Below are positions 15,477-24,519 of a stretch of 36,495 bases of DNA, piece by piece. Location: contig CAYJIX010000021.1 in assembly GCA_964370375.1 (NCBI GenBank), positions 1-36,495 of the forward strand, written 5' to 3'. Source of the stretch: CAYJIX01 sp964370375 (lineage in GTDB: Bacteria > Desulfobacterota > Desulfovibrionia > Desulfovibrionales > Desulfovibrionaceae). Numbering within the stretch: position 1 is the first letter of the stretch; each line of letters opens with the position of its first letter. Under the pieces are notes generated by a model, which was not told the DNA's origin, did no database searches, and saw only the letters and a program-made list of their open reading frames with translations. The position numbers and the translations under genes were made by a program.

Positions 15477-16505
15477 ATGAAAAGCAATTCCTTATGGCGC
15501 AATCCTTGGTACATGGCTATGGCCCTTGCGGTTTTGCTCATTTTTGCCATGGGCATGGCCCTTGTCATGGGCGAGTACTCCATTTCTGTAAAAACGGTGG
15601 GCAGTGTCATCGGCTCAAAGCTTGGCCTTGCCTATGACGAGTTCAGCAAAATGCAAGAGGTTGTGATCTGGCGGATCCGCCTGCCACGCCTTATCATGGC
15701 TGTGCTGACAGGCATGGCTCTATCGGCGTCTGGCGCTGTGTACCAAAGCTGTTTTCGCAACCCCTTGGTGGAACCCTATATTTTGGGCGTATCGGCAGGG
15801 GCGGCTTTTGGCGCGGCCCTTGGTATTGTGTTTCCTTCACTTTTTGCTTCTGCGTATCTTCCGGCCTTTGTCTTTGCCCTTGTGGCAGTAGGGAGCGCTA
15901 CGTTTTTAGCCTCTATCCGCGGCGAAACACCGCCTGTTGTCCTTGTGCTTTCAGGTATCATCATCTCAACCCTATGCACGGCCTTTGTGGGCATTATGAA
16001 ATATCTGGCAGCTGATGCCGAGCTTCGCGAAATCACCTTCTGGATGATGGGGGGGCTTTATTATGCCGGCTGGAAGGATGTTGCCGTCACTGCCTTTACT
16101 GTACTGCCAAGCCTTTGCCTGCTCATGTTCCTTTCATGGAAGCTCAACCTTTTAACCTTAAGTGATGAAGAGGCACAAACCCTTGGCGTTAATCCTACGC
16201 GCTTGCGCCTAGTTTTTATCATACTGGCTACTCTTATGGCGTCGGTATGTGTGGCCTCGGTTGGGATCATTGCTTGGGTTGGACTTATGATGCCGCATGC
16301 AGCGCGCCTTCTTTTTGGGCCTGATAATCGTTGGGTTCTTCCCATGTCGGCGCTGCTTGGTGCTGTGTATTTGCTTTTTTGCGACACCATTGCACGTACG
16401 CTTACAGGCGTAGAAATCCCCTTGGCCATCATCACATCTATTTTAGGGGCACCATGGCTGCTCTGGCTTTTGCGAGCCAAAGGACGCGAACTCTATGTCA
16501 TGTAA
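15477..16505 (+). CDS. FecCD-family ABC importer permease
   Basis: The 342-residue membrane protein has about ten helices and FecCD signatures: IRLPRLIMAVLTGMALSASG, YQSCFRNPLVEPYILGVSAG, GIIISTLCTAF, and VGIIAWVGLMMPHAARLLFG near the C-terminus, which contacts the ATPase. It forms the translocation channel for metal chelates or cobalamin as a homodimer. It lies after a repeat-bearing 149-nt gap and overlaps the ATPase gene by 11 nt, showing translational coupling. Only a weak GGAA ribosome-binding site is visible. Confidence 0.92.
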   Translation: MKSNSLWRNPWYMAMALAVLLIFAMGMALVMGEYSISVKTVGSVIGSKLGLAYDEFSKMQEVVIWRIRLPRLIMAVLTGMALSASGAVYQSCFRNPLVEPYILGVSAGAAFGAALGIVFPSLFASAYLPAFVFALVAVGSATFLASIRGETPPVVLVLSGIIISTLCTAFVGIMKYLAADAELREITFWMMGGLYYAGWKDVAVTAFTVLPSLCLLMFLSWKLNLLTLSDEEAQTLGVNPTRLRLVFIILATLMASVCVASVGIIAWVGLMMPHAARLLFGPDNRWVLPMSALLGAVYLLFCDTIARTLTGVEIPLAIITSILGAPWLLWLLRAKGRELYVM

Positions 16506-17337
16506 CACAACTATTGCCCTTACCGTGGAGCATTTGCGCCTGGCCTATGGTACAAAAAATATTGTGCACGATATCTCCTTTACTGTGCCAAAAGGCCAAG
16601 TGTGCGGCCTGTTAGGCCCAAACGGTTCAGGTAAAAGCACGTTGTTTAAAGGGTGCCTTGGCTTTTTACCCCTGCAACAAGGCAGTATTCGTTTTTTTGA
16701 ACATGACGTGACAACATCAACTGCTGCGCAAAGGGCCAAATGCATGGCCTATGTTCCGCAAGAACACCGCCAAGCCTTCCCCTACACTGTTAAAGACATG
16801 GTGCTTATGGGACGCAGCCCTCACCTTAAACGGCAATTTGGGCCAAATAAACATGATGAAGCCATGGCCTTGTCTGCCTTAGGTCGCGTTGGCCTTGCTC
16901 ACTTGGCAAGCGAAGCCATGAACCATTTAAGCGGTGGCCAACGTCAGCTTGTGCTGATTGCAAGGGCACTTGCGCAAGAAACCCCGCTATTGCTTTTGGA
17001 CGAGCCCACCTCTGCCCTTGATTTTAGCAACCAAATGGCCATATGGACTATGATCCGCCATGTTGCAAGCGAAGGAAAAACTGTCATGGTCTGCTGCCAT
17101 GACCCCAATCATATGTTGTGGTTTTGCGACCGCGTTCTTGTGCTAAAAGAAGGGCAAATACTAGCAGACGGCGCGCCCAAAAATGTGTTGACCACAGCGG
17201 CTTTGCACGCGATATACGGGCCCTGCTGCACCCATGTGCAACTTTCGGTAAACGATTGGACAACAGGCATGGTTTGCCCTTTGCCCCTTGTTGCTGTGCA
17301 GGGTAAAAACGCCAATACGACAAGCTGCCAAAGCTAA
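16495..17337 (+). CDS. ABC importer ATPase, FecE/BtuD type
   Basis: The 280-residue ATPase has Walker A GPNGSGKST (residues 41-49), Q-loop Q89 in YVPQEHRQAF, signature LSGGQ (145-149), Walker B LLLLDE (165-170) and switch His H202. The YTVKDMVLMGRSPHLK segment after the Q-loop is typical of ATPases for iron-siderophore and cobalamin importers. It drives transport with the upstream permease and binding protein. The C-terminal 40 residues (after YGPCCTHVQLS) are less conserved. It is the last gene of the operon. Confidence 0.94.
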   Translation: MSCNTTIALTVEHLRLAYGTKNIVHDISFTVPKGQVCGLLGPNGSGKSTLFKGCLGFLPLQQGSIRFFEHDVTTSTAAQRAKCMAYVPQEHRQAFPYTVKDMVLMGRSPHLKRQFGPNKHDEAMALSALGRVGLAHLASEAMNHLSGGQRQLVLIARALAQETPLLLLDEPTSALDFSNQMAIWTMIRHVASEGKTVMVCCHDPNHMLWFCDRVLVLKEGQILADGAPKNVLTTAALHAIYGPCCTHVQLSVNDWTTGMVCPLPLVAVQGKNANTTSCQS

Positions 17338-17358
17338 ACAAGAACTCAGCTCAAAATA

Positions 17359-17467
17359 ACGCAGTCGAAACACTAAAATTGTTGAAGAATTGAAACTGGC
17401 GTTTGAGAAAAGAATATGCTAGTAAACAACATAAAAAAGGTAGACTATGTTGTATTACGCAGTCGAA
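17359..17467 (+). repeat. Direct repeat ACGCAGTCGAA in the brnQ upstream region
   Basis: ACGCAGTCGAA occurs at 17359-17369 and again at 17457-17467, 98 bp apart, in the short gap before brnQ. It may be a regulator site or the footprint of an insertion that brought in the AT-rich brnQ gene. Neither is proven. Confidence 0.4.
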
Positions 17468-17503
17468 CAACAATGATTTTATGTAAACATTTGTGTATAA
17501 ACT

Positions 17504-18781
17504 ATGAAAAGCACAGTTTTTAAAGAAACGTTAGCGTTAGGCTTTACGATATTTGCATTGTTTTTTGGTGCAGGCAATTTGATTTTTCCTCCATATTTAG
17601 GTTTGCTTACAGCTGAAAGCTGGTGGGTTGGCTTTATTGCATTTGTTGTGATGGATGTTGTGTTGTCTATTTTGACATTATATTTAATAGCAAAAAGTAA
17701 AAATGGCGTATACACACTTTTAGAGCCTTTAGGGGTAAAAATATCCAATGTTTTTCTATTTACAATAACAATATGCATTGGGCCATTGATAGCCATACCA
17801 AGAACAGCGGCAACTACGTTTGAAATGGGATTGCAACCTCTTTTTCCTGATATTGACGGCACGTTATCAATGATTGCTTTTTTTGTACTTGTAGCTTTTT
17901 TTGCAATCAATCCCGGAAAAATTGTAGCAATAGTCGGATTGTTGATGACACCTCTTTTGCTGATTCCTTTAATGTTTATGATTATTATAGCAATACTACA
18001 TCCTATAGGTGTGATTGAAAAAGCTATGCCTTTTGCGCAAAGCATAGAAACGGGAATCAGTTCAGGCTATCAAACGTTAGATGCCATGGCTGCTTTACTT
18101 TTTGCAAGTGTGCCACTGCATTTTTTTTCCAAAAAAACATACGGCGCTGAACAGCAAAAAAGCATCATTTTACGATCAAGCCTTGTGGCAAGTGTGCTTT
18201 TGATTATAGTTTACGGTGGGCTTTGTTATTTAGGTGCAACGGCATCAACATTGTTTTCTTCTGATTTACGTCAAACACAGTTGGTTGTTGCACTATCTCA
18301 AACCATTTTTGATGAAAACGGAAAAAGCGTTGTAAGCATAGCTATCACTATGGCTTGTTTAACAACTGCAATCGGCCTGACGTCTTCATGTTCTCATTAT
18401 ATTTGTATGATTTTTAAAAACAACATTTCTTATAATTTTTTAGTTATCTTTTTTTGTATCATGAGCGGACTTTTAGCATCACTTGGAGTAAGCGCTATTA
18501 TAGCGCTTGCAGCACCAATAGTATACATGCTTTACCCTTTATTGATTACTTTGGTTATTTTTGAAGTATGTAAAATGAAATATATCATTCATAATACAAC
18601 AATCATTTATTCTTTTATTTGTGTTTTTGCTTTTTCTGTACTTACAACCATGAACAATTATACGCTTACATATAACCTTTCGTTCATTCCCTTGTCTGAT
18701 ATTGGATTGTCTTGGCTATGGGCCATGGGATTAGGCGTGCTATGCAGTGCAATGTGCAAAGCAAAAAAAGCAGAAAGTTAA
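17504..18781 (+). CDS. brnQ: Branched-chain amino acid:cation symporter BrnQ
   Basis: BrnQ (LIVCS family) imports Leu, Ile and Val with sodium or protons. The 425-residue protein has about 12 helices and the N-terminal family hallmark ALFFGAGNLIFPPYLGLLTA. IGPLIAIPRTAATTFEMGLQ and a later GLTSSCSHYI are also typical. The gene is clearly more AT-rich than its upstream neighbour and has no good ribosome-binding site, which points to acquisition from a low-GC donor. It stands alone on the plus strand and converges on the ykvI-like gene. Confidence 0.93.
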   Translation: MKSTVFKETLALGFTIFALFFGAGNLIFPPYLGLLTAESWWVGFIAFVVMDVVLSILTLYLIAKSKNGVYTLLEPLGVKISNVFLFTITICIGPLIAIPRTAATTFEMGLQPLFPDIDGTLSMIAFFVLVAFFAINPGKIVAIVGLLMTPLLLIPLMFMIIIAILHPIGVIEKAMPFAQSIETGISSGYQTLDAMAALLFASVPLHFFSKKTYGAEQQKSIILRSSLVASVLLIIVYGGLCYLGATASTLFSSDLRQTQLVVALSQTIFDENGKSVVSIAITMACLTTAIGLTSSCSHYICMIFKNNISYNFLVIFFCIMSGLLASLGVSAIIALAAPIVYMLYPLLITLVIFEVCKMKYIIHNTTIIYSFICVFAFSVLTTMNNYTLTYNLSFIPLSDIGLSWLWAMGLGVLCSAMCKAKKAES

Positions 18782-18874
18782 ACAATTGGCTTAATAGACG
18801 ATCAATAAGCCATACATTTGCCTTTTACGGCGTAGACAATCTTTATTACAAAGCAGGCCTTACTTAAAAAACAC

Positions 18875-18930
18875 TGCCGGCACTGGCACCAGCGGTACCA
18901 TTCACAGCCTTTTATCTGCCAGTGCCGGCA
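18875..18930. terminator. Perfect 14-bp inverted repeat between convergent brnQ and ykvI-like genes
   Basis: TGCCGGCACTGGCA (18875-18888) is exactly repeated in inverse as TGCCAGTGCCGGCA (18917-18930), around a 28-nt loop. It lies between two convergent genes and is GC-rich in an AT-rich setting, so it may act as a bidirectional terminator. No U-tract follows on either strand. Confidence 0.55.
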
Positions 18931-18940
18931 CTATCAGTTG

Positions 18941-20014
18941 CTATGGCGTTTTGCGTATAACTTTGAACATGCGCACGCACATAAATAGCAGCACTATAAA
19001 GCCTAAATACCCGTTAATGGTATAGATATAATTCATTAAGATATTAAAAGGAATAAACAAGGCCACGCCAACACCCAATGCGCCAAGCAAAACAGTTACC
19101 ATTTTAAATCCAACTGTGCCTTCCTTGGTAAAGCGCGCGCTTGCTGTCCAAAGCAAAGGGCAAGCGGTTGTATAAATGGCCACAAAAATTAAAAATCCAA
19201 AAACATAAGCAATAGGTTCCCAAACTTTTTCCGCAATGATCAGGTTGGGGATTTGTGTTACGCTTAGCGTATGTATTTGCGATAAAATGGCAAAGGCAAT
19301 AACCATATTTACAATTACCATAGCCACTGCGGAAAGAACACTTGCTTTCATAAGTGTTTTAAAGTCTTCCTTCATGCCAAGCGCAGCCGTAAAGCTTGCC
19401 AGCCATAGAATACAAAACCCTCCATACGAAAGCCCGGACGTAAACCAATTTGTGCCTGCTTTTGTCACCTGCACTGTGCCATCTTCAACGGCCTTAATGC
19501 CGTTTTCAATGCTGCTATAATTTTCAGAAAGGCTAAATAAGCAAATGAAAAAGAAAAACATCACAAAGGTTGGCGCAATAAAACCAATAATATTCACGAT
19601 ATTATTTAAACCAAACACAACGGTGCACACAGCAAGCACCGCTATAGCAATACCACCAACAGCTAAAGGCATGGCGTATTGCTGATGCAAGGTTGCCGCG
19701 CCGCCGCCAACCATGACTACATACGACATGTAGCAAAAAAGCACCGTAAAAAAGTCAAACGCCTTGCCTGCAACAGGGCCGCAATAAAAGGCAAAAACAT
19801 CGCTTCCTTTTTCTATATTTCCATGTTTTCCGGCCCAAGCAAAACCATAGTTTGCAATGGCTAGAATAATAACAGTAATTACAGACGTGCCTAGCATTGC
19901 ATAGCCGTATGGGCTGTAATATTGCATGATTTCTTGGCCTGTTGCTATGCCAGAACCAATTAAAAATGCCAAAAAAGCACCTGATAATGTGAGGATTCGT
20001 AGTACATTTTTCAT
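18941..20014 (-). CDS. YkvI-like membrane transport protein (APC superfamily)
   Basis: The 357-residue protein has about ten hydrophobic helices. It opens LSGAFLAFLIGSGIATGQEI, the conserved unwound helix 1 of YkvI-family proteins (COG3814). Further family-like stretches are GKAFDFFTVLFCYMSYVVMVGGG and FVAIYTTACPLLWT. No member I know of has a firm substrate; relatives are sodium-coupled carriers, so an amino acid or similar solute is likely. AGGA before the ATG is the ribosome-binding site. It is monocistronic. Confidence 0.78.
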   Translation of the reverse strand: MKNVLRILTLSGAFLAFLIGSGIATGQEIMQYYSPYGYAMLGTSVITVIILAIANYGFAWAGKHGNIEKGSDVFAFYCGPVAGKAFDFFTVLFCYMSYVVMVGGGAATLHQQYAMPLAVGGIAIAVLAVCTVVFGLNNIVNIIGFIAPTFVMFFFFICLFSLSENYSSIENGIKAVEDGTVQVTKAGTNWFTSGLSYGGFCILWLASFTAALGMKEDFKTLMKASVLSAVAMVIVNMVIAFAILSQIHTLSVTQIPNLIIAEKVWEPIAYVFGFLIFVAIYTTACPLLWTASARFTKEGTVGFKMVTVLLGALGVGVALFIPFNILMNYIYTINGYLGFIVLLFMCVRMFKVIRKTP

Positions 20015-20353
20015 GAGTCATCCTAAAAAGATAGAGGTTTCAGGGGTATGCTGTTATAAACATGACAATGTTTTATGTATAAAGACATTTTTTGAGCTAA
20101 CGGAGCAAGTTCGTGTTCTTTTTTAGGTTCATATTTCAAGAACAGTAACGCTGTCTTTATGTTGACGTGAAAAATCTTTTTTTCCAGTAACAGGCAGGTA
20201 ATGAATTGCTACCATTTGGGGGCCCTTTGAAACAGACCTACTTAGTATGCCTGCGCGAAAGTGCAGCGCAACGTGTCGTTTGCGTTTGATCATATACCTA
20301 CGCTAAAACCGTGACATGATCGGTCATAGGCCTGTTTATTCGTATATCCTTAA
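20015..20353. other. Intergenic region without a recognisable gene
   Basis: This 339-bp stretch lies between two minus-strand genes and must hold the promoter of the YkvI-like gene and the 3' end of the NimA-like transcript. A weak hairpin AAGAACAG / CTGTCTT lies near 20138-20158. I see no clear -35/-10 pair and no coding sequence. Confidence 0.4.
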
Positions 20354-20833
20354 TCAGGCACGGCCCTTGGCTGTTATGCTGTCAACGTGCAGCAGCCAAA
20401 CGCCTGTTTTTTCTTCCTTGCTTTGGATGTATTTTTGGGCTTCTTTTTCAAGGCCCGGGCTATATTTTTGGGCCAAAAGGTGAAGAAAGCGCAGTTTTTG
20501 TTCAGCATCTGTCACCTTTTGCAAGCGCCCAAAGGCCATGGCACTCACATAGCGCGTGCTGAACGCACTTGGCAAAACTTCGGTTTTACCAACCACAGTG
20601 AATACTGCTTGCGGTTCATGGTTCATGCAGCGTATTTTATAGCCGTCAAGGGCCATATGAAAGATGATACATACGCCCTCATCCTTTTTCATAGCATAAC
20701 TTAACGGCACGCTGTAGGGCAGGCCGTTTTCATCCACAAGGGCTAATGTGCCCCATTCGCCTTCTTGTAAAAGCGTTAGGGCCTCGGTGTTTGAGCGTTC
20801 GCGATCTTTGCGGCGTATGGCTGGACGTTGCAT
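20354..20833 (-). CDS. Pyridoxamine 5'-phosphate oxidase family protein (NimA-like flavoprotein)
   Basis: The 159-residue protein has the split-barrel FMN-binding fold: LQEGEWGTLALVDENGLPYS, VPLSYAMKKDEGVCIIFHMA, GYKIRCMNHEPQAVFTVVG. These match the NimA/Pyridox_ox_2 group, in which some members reduce nitroimidazoles; true substrates are unknown. I chose ATG at 20833 because AAGGAG lies just before it; a longer frame to 20890 starts in sequence upstream of this site. It is divergent from maf, with a 77-bp shared upstream region. Confidence 0.85.
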   Translation of the reverse strand: MQRPAIRRKDRERSNTEALTLLQEGEWGTLALVDENGLPYSVPLSYAMKKDEGVCIIFHMALDGYKIRCMNHEPQAVFTVVGKTEVLPSAFSTRYVSAMAFGRLQKVTDAEQKLRFLHLLAQKYSPGLEKEAQKYIQSKEEKTGVWLLHVDSITAKGRA

Positions 20834-20910
20834 GATATTCTCCTTATACCTACTGTTTACATGACGACAAGTCGCAATACATAAACACAAAATTCACAAG
20901 GAAGGATACT

Positions 20911-21576
20911 GTGTTCATAGCCAACTGTCCAGTCATTCTGGCATCTGCCTCCCCAAGGCGGCAACAATTCATGAAGGATCTTGGCCTTGTATTTACTGTA
21001 CAAGCACCTGAGGTTGACGAGCCCAAGCCCTTGCCTGCAGAAGATCCAAGCTCATACGCACAGCGACTTGCCCGTATCAAAGCGGCAAGTGTCGCAAAAA
21101 TGCATCCAAACGCATTAATTATAGCGGCAGACACGATTGTGGTGGTGCAGAATAGGCATAAGAACGAGGCAGGCAGTCATGGGTCAGGTTTGGATTTGGC
21201 ACAGGCGCATCAAATCCTTGGCAAGCCGCGCAACATGGAGGAAGCCCTCTCCATGCTCAAGCAATTGAACGGGCAAGCACATACGGTCATCACTGCCGTA
21301 CACATGATTTGGGGGCAGGGGGATTGTTCCTTTGCCGATGCCGCCACGGTGCGTTTTCATACTTGGGACGAAGCTGTGCTGGCGGCCTACGCTAAAACTG
21401 GTGAATCCCTTGATAAGGCAGGTGGTTATGCTATTCAAGGGCAAGGGGCTTTTTTGGTGGCAGCTGTGGAAGGGGCTTGGAGTACGGTTGTAGGGCTTCC
21501 GCTCACCATGCTTGTAGAGCACTTGTTGCGCTATGGGCTTATGAAAGCTGTAGGGGAAAAGGGTGATGTGCTATGA
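20911..21576 (+). CDS. maf: Maf-family nucleoside triphosphate pyrophosphatase
   Basis: Maf enzymes hydrolyse dTTP, UTP and modified nucleotides to monophosphates and are linked to septum formation and house-cleaning. Conserved motifs are SASPRRQQF (residues 12-20), AADTIVVV with the likely catalytic D74, and GGYAIQGQGAFLVAAVEGAWSTVVGLP. The start is GTG at 20911, supported by AAGGAAGG upstream. At 221 residues it is longer than the usual 190-200, with an extra His/Gly-rich loop after residue 80 (NRHKNEAGSHGSG). The stop overlaps a small reading frame (ATGA). Confidence 0.92.
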   Translation: MFIANCPVILASASPRRQQFMKDLGLVFTVQAPEVDEPKPLPAEDPSSYAQRLARIKAASVAKMHPNALIIAADTIVVVQNRHKNEAGSHGSGLDLAQAHQILGKPRNMEEALSMLKQLNGQAHTVITAVHMIWGQGDCSFADAATVRFHTWDEAVLAAYAKTGESLDKAGGYAIQGQGAFLVAAVEGAWSTVVGLPLTMLVEHLLRYGLMKAVGEKGDVL

Positions 21577-21677
21577 AGAACTTGCGAACGCTGCATGGTT
21601 TTATAAAGACGCAAACATTGGCAATGGAACAGGCAATAGAGCCTTACATGGTAACGGCAGATGAACTTGCAAGGTGA
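21573..21677 (+). CDS. Small 34-residue reading frame coupled to maf
   Basis: The frame opens at an ATG that overlaps the maf stop (ATGA), the usual sign of translational coupling. It encodes MKNLRTLHGFIKTQTLAMEQ, AIEPYMVTADELAR and stops at 21675-21677. The codon use resembles maf. No homologue is recognised; it could be a truncated gene or chance. Confidence 0.35.
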   Translation: MKNLRTLHGFIKTQTLAMEQAIEPYMVTADELAR

Positions 21678-21755
21678 CCTTTTTGAAAAAAATAATTTTT
21701 GAGCAACCCATGAGGTTTTGTTGTGGAATGAGTTGTATGTAGGTTTATTGTAGCT

Positions 21756-21814
21756 GTTTTTAGATTTTTTTCGCCTTTTTTTGGGCCTTTTTTTGGCGTT
21801 TTTTCGGTTTTTTT
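21756..21814. promoter_or_regulatory. Phased T-tracts (predicted curved DNA) upstream of uraA
   Basis: Runs of 5-7 T start at 21756, 21765, 21776, 21788, 21799 and 21808, spaced 9-12 bp, close to one helical turn, with GC-rich 3-5 bp spacers. Such phasing bends DNA. The block ends five bases before the -35 box of the uraA promoter candidate. Confidence 0.55.
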
Positions 21815-21818
21815 CAAC

Positions 21819-21848
21819 TTGACGTACCACGCTATAAATCGCTATACC
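21819..21848 (+). promoter_or_regulatory. Sigma-70 type promoter candidate for uraA
   Basis: TTGACG (21819-21824) and TATACC (21843-21848) are separated by 18 bp. The start codon follows at 21896 with AAGGATGGAG as ribosome-binding site. A direct CGCTATA repeat overlaps the -10 region. Confidence 0.5.
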
Positions 21849-21895
21849 TACGTATATCATACTTACCGTATCCACACACAAAAGGATGGAGCTCT

Positions 21896-23188
21896 ATGAC
21901 AATGCAGACGATTAAAGTAGACGAGCGGCCTTCATGGATTCAACTTGTTCCTTTAAGTTTACAGCATTTATTTGCTATGTTTGGCGCCACAGTGTTGGTG
22001 CCAATTCTTTTTGGAGTAAACCCGGCAACGATCCTGTTGTTCAACGGCATAGGTACTTTATTGTACCTTTTTTTATGTCAGGGCAAGGTTCCGGCGTATT
22101 TAGGTTCAAGCTTTGCCTTTATTTCGCCAGTGCTTGTGGTGTTGCCTTTGGGGTATGAAGTGGCCCTTGGCGGCTTTATTGTGTGCGGTGTCATTTTTTG
22201 TGTAGTGGCTTTACTTGTGCAAAAGCTTGGCACAGGTTGGCTGGATGTGATTTTTCCCCCGGCAGCCATGGGTGCTATTGTGGCGGTTATCGGACTTGAG
22301 CTTGCAGGTGTTGCGGCAAATATGGCCGGACTTTTACCGCAAGATGGTGCCAGTGTTGACCGCACAACCGTGATCATCTCGTTAAGTACTCTTGCGGTAA
22401 CGGTGTTTGGTTCGGTGCTCTTTAGGGGCTTTTTGGCGATCATTCCCATCCTTATTGGCGTGCTGTTTGGCTATTGCTTGTCCTTTATGATGGGCGTTGT
22501 AAGCTTTGAAAGTGTGGCGGCAGCCCCATGGCTTGCCATGCCAACCATTTACACGCCACGCTTTGAGTGGTTTGCTATTTTTACTATTATTCCTGCTACG
22601 TTAGTCGTTGTTGCGGAACACGTGGGGCACCTTGTTGTGACCGCAAAAATTGTTGATAAAGACCTTAAGAAAGATCCGGGCCTGCACCGTTCCATGCTGG
22701 GCAACGGTTTATCCACCATCCTTTCAGGCTTTTTTGGTTCAACCCCCAACACCACCTATGGCGAAAACATCGGCGTGTTAGCCATTACACGGGTTTTTAG
22801 CGTTTGGGTTGTGGGCGGTGCTGCGGTGATGGCCATTTTGTTATCGTTTATCGGTAAATTGGCAGCTGCCATTCAGGCCATACCTGTGCCTGTTATGGGC
22901 GGTGTTTCTTTATTGTTGTACGGTGTTATTGCCGCATCAGGGATTCGCTTGCTTGTGGAAGCCAAGGTGGATTACAGCCGCGCGCAAAATTTGATCCTCA
23001 CTTCAGTAATTCTGATTATCGGCGTGAGCAATGCCAAAGTGCATCTTGGTGTGGTAGAACTCAAAGGTATGGCCCTTGCCACCATGGTGGGCATTGCCAT
23101 GAGCCTTGTTTTTGCCCTTGTGGAGCGGTTGTATTCGTCTGCTGAAAAGCAAGAAAATAAAGTCATTGAAACGCCTGTGGATTTGTGA
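21896..23188 (+). CDS. uraA: Uracil permease UraA (NCS2 family)
   Basis: UraA imports uracil with protons. The 430-residue protein has 12-14 helices and NCS2 motifs: LSLQHLFAMFGATVLVPILF at the N-terminus, GSSFAFISPVLVV, and the signature GSTPNTTYGENIGVLAITRV. ATLVVVAEHVGHLVVTAKIV contains the conserved Glu that binds uracil. The length is normal. It stands alone downstream of a curved-DNA block and promoter. No PyrR-binding or other leader element was recognised. Confidence 0.94.
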   Translation: MTMQTIKVDERPSWIQLVPLSLQHLFAMFGATVLVPILFGVNPATILLFNGIGTLLYLFLCQGKVPAYLGSSFAFISPVLVVLPLGYEVALGGFIVCGVIFCVVALLVQKLGTGWLDVIFPPAAMGAIVAVIGLELAGVAANMAGLLPQDGASVDRTTVIISLSTLAVTVFGSVLFRGFLAIIPILIGVLFGYCLSFMMGVVSFESVAAAPWLAMPTIYTPRFEWFAIFTIIPATLVVVAEHVGHLVVTAKIVDKDLKKDPGLHRSMLGNGLSTILSGFFGSTPNTTYGENIGVLAITRVFSVWVVGGAAVMAILLSFIGKLAAAIQAIPVPVMGGVSLLLYGVIAASGIRLLVEAKVDYSRAQNLILTSVILIIGVSNAKVHLGVVELKGMALATMVGIAMSLVFALVERLYSSAEKQENKVIETPVDL

Positions 23189-23290
23189 TATAGTTTTATT
23201 AACATAGGGAAGTTTAACACTTTTGGCGTGATGGAGTGTGCGTAACTATAGCTTTTGTTTGTTTTATGTGATGCCGTGCTGTGTCAAATA

Positions 23291-23319
23291 TTGACAAGTG
23301 CAGTAATAGACCGTATTCA
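23291..23319 (+). promoter_or_regulatory. Sigma-70 type promoter of the GGDEF gene
   Basis: A perfect -35 TTGACA (23291-23296) and TATTCA (23314-23319) are separated by the ideal 17 bp. The coding start is about 50 bp downstream. Confidence 0.6.
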
Positions 23320-23368
23320 TATTCTTTAGCTAGGAATGCCTAATATAGGTAAATAGCTTGGAGGACAT

Positions 23369-24355
23369 GTGCCAAAATGTAGCACCAACAAGGGAGCAAC
23401 CTCCCAAAAAAATATCACGATAGAAGCTTTACAAGAACAGCTAGCTTTTATGCTTGCTGCCTTTGACCGCTTGCCTCATCCTGTGTTTGTTAAAGATAGC
23501 GAATTGCGCTTTGTCTTTATCAATAAAGCGTATGAAGATTTTTTTAACGTCAAAGCTGAGCAGTTTTTGTTTAAAACCGTGCTTGATGCTGAATATTTGC
23601 CGTTAAAAGAACGCGAAGCCTTTCATATTGAAGACGGCAAAATGCTTGAAGGAGGAGTGCCTAAACAATACGAGTGGACTTTTTCCACATCAAACGGCAA
23701 TACCACCCAAACTATGTACTGGTGCAGCGGTTTTAGCGTAGGCGGGCAACGTGGTATCATAGGTACCATTGTTGATATCAGCACACAGCACAATATCCAA
23801 GAACTTTTGCAAGATCACCTTGTTTCGCTCATCAAAAACAAGCGCAAGGTTGAAGCCTTAAGCCATACCGATGAATTGACGCAACTTCCCAATCGACGCA
23901 TGTTCAACCAGCGTTTTCAGCAATTGGAAAATAAATTTATTGTAGAGCGTCAGCTTTTTAGCATGTTGCTTATCGACCTTGATGATTTTAAAAGGATCAA
24001 CGATGTGTACGGGCACGGCGTGGGCGATCAGGTTTTGCAAAACTTTGCAAAGCTTATGCGCAACATCTGCCGAGCTGACGACGTTCCGGCGCGCATTGGC
24101 GGTGAAGAATTTGCCATCCTTTTGCCTGAAAGGGGTAAAGAAATAGCCAAAGGCGTGGCTGCACGGCTCCTGCGTGCTGCCCGTGATCCCAAAAACGCGG
24201 TTCCTGCTTGCGGCCCTGTCACATGCAGTATCGGTATTTGTGAGTATAATAAGGAAGAAAACGAACAAGCGTTTTATGAGCGCACCGACAAAGCCCTGTA
24301 CCACGTCAAACAAAACGGTAAAAACAATTACTACGTTGCCCCGGACGAAGAATAG
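23369..24355 (+). CDS. PAS-GGDEF diguanylate cyclase
   Basis: The 328-residue protein has a PAS/PAC sensor (about residues 25-145; LPHPVFVKDSELRFVFINKA), a short linker, and a GGDEF domain. The active-site loop is GGEEF (residues 244-248), a functional variant. The inhibitory I-site RADD (235-238) is five residues before it, so product feedback is expected. It should make cyclic di-GMP from two GTP. There is no membrane segment, so it senses a cytoplasmic cue. The start is GTG with GGAGG upstream. Cyclic di-GMP often opposes motility, but no link to the flagellar genes here is shown. Confidence 0.92.
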   Translation: MPKCSTNKGATSQKNITIEALQEQLAFMLAAFDRLPHPVFVKDSELRFVFINKAYEDFFNVKAEQFLFKTVLDAEYLPLKEREAFHIEDGKMLEGGVPKQYEWTFSTSNGNTTQTMYWCSGFSVGGQRGIIGTIVDISTQHNIQELLQDHLVSLIKNKRKVEALSHTDELTQLPNRRMFNQRFQQLENKFIVERQLFSMLLIDLDDFKRINDVYGHGVGDQVLQNFAKLMRNICRADDVPARIGGEEFAILLPERGKEIAKGVAARLLRAARDPKNAVPACGPVTCSIGICEYNKEENEQAFYERTDKALYHVKQNGKNNYYVAPDEE

Positions 24356-24519
24356 CCATATATAAAGGTTTTTTTGGGTAAATGCTGACATCGTGCAGGC
24401 TTTTTTACAAAAGCGCATGTTTTAGTCAGTCCCTGTTCGGCGTATGGGTACAACCTATTAAAGGCGCAAAAGCCTTATCAAACGTTTGGATAAAACCATC
24501 TATTTTGCCTGAGGTGAGC

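Noticed and set aside
17479..18045. Long minus-strand frame of 188 codons inside brnQ
   Set aside because: It is antisense to a well-conserved transporter and arises from its hydrophobic codon pattern.
24382..24519. Longer start for the tautomerase
   Set aside because: The catalytic Pro must follow the initiator Met, and the internal ATG has the good ribosome-binding site.
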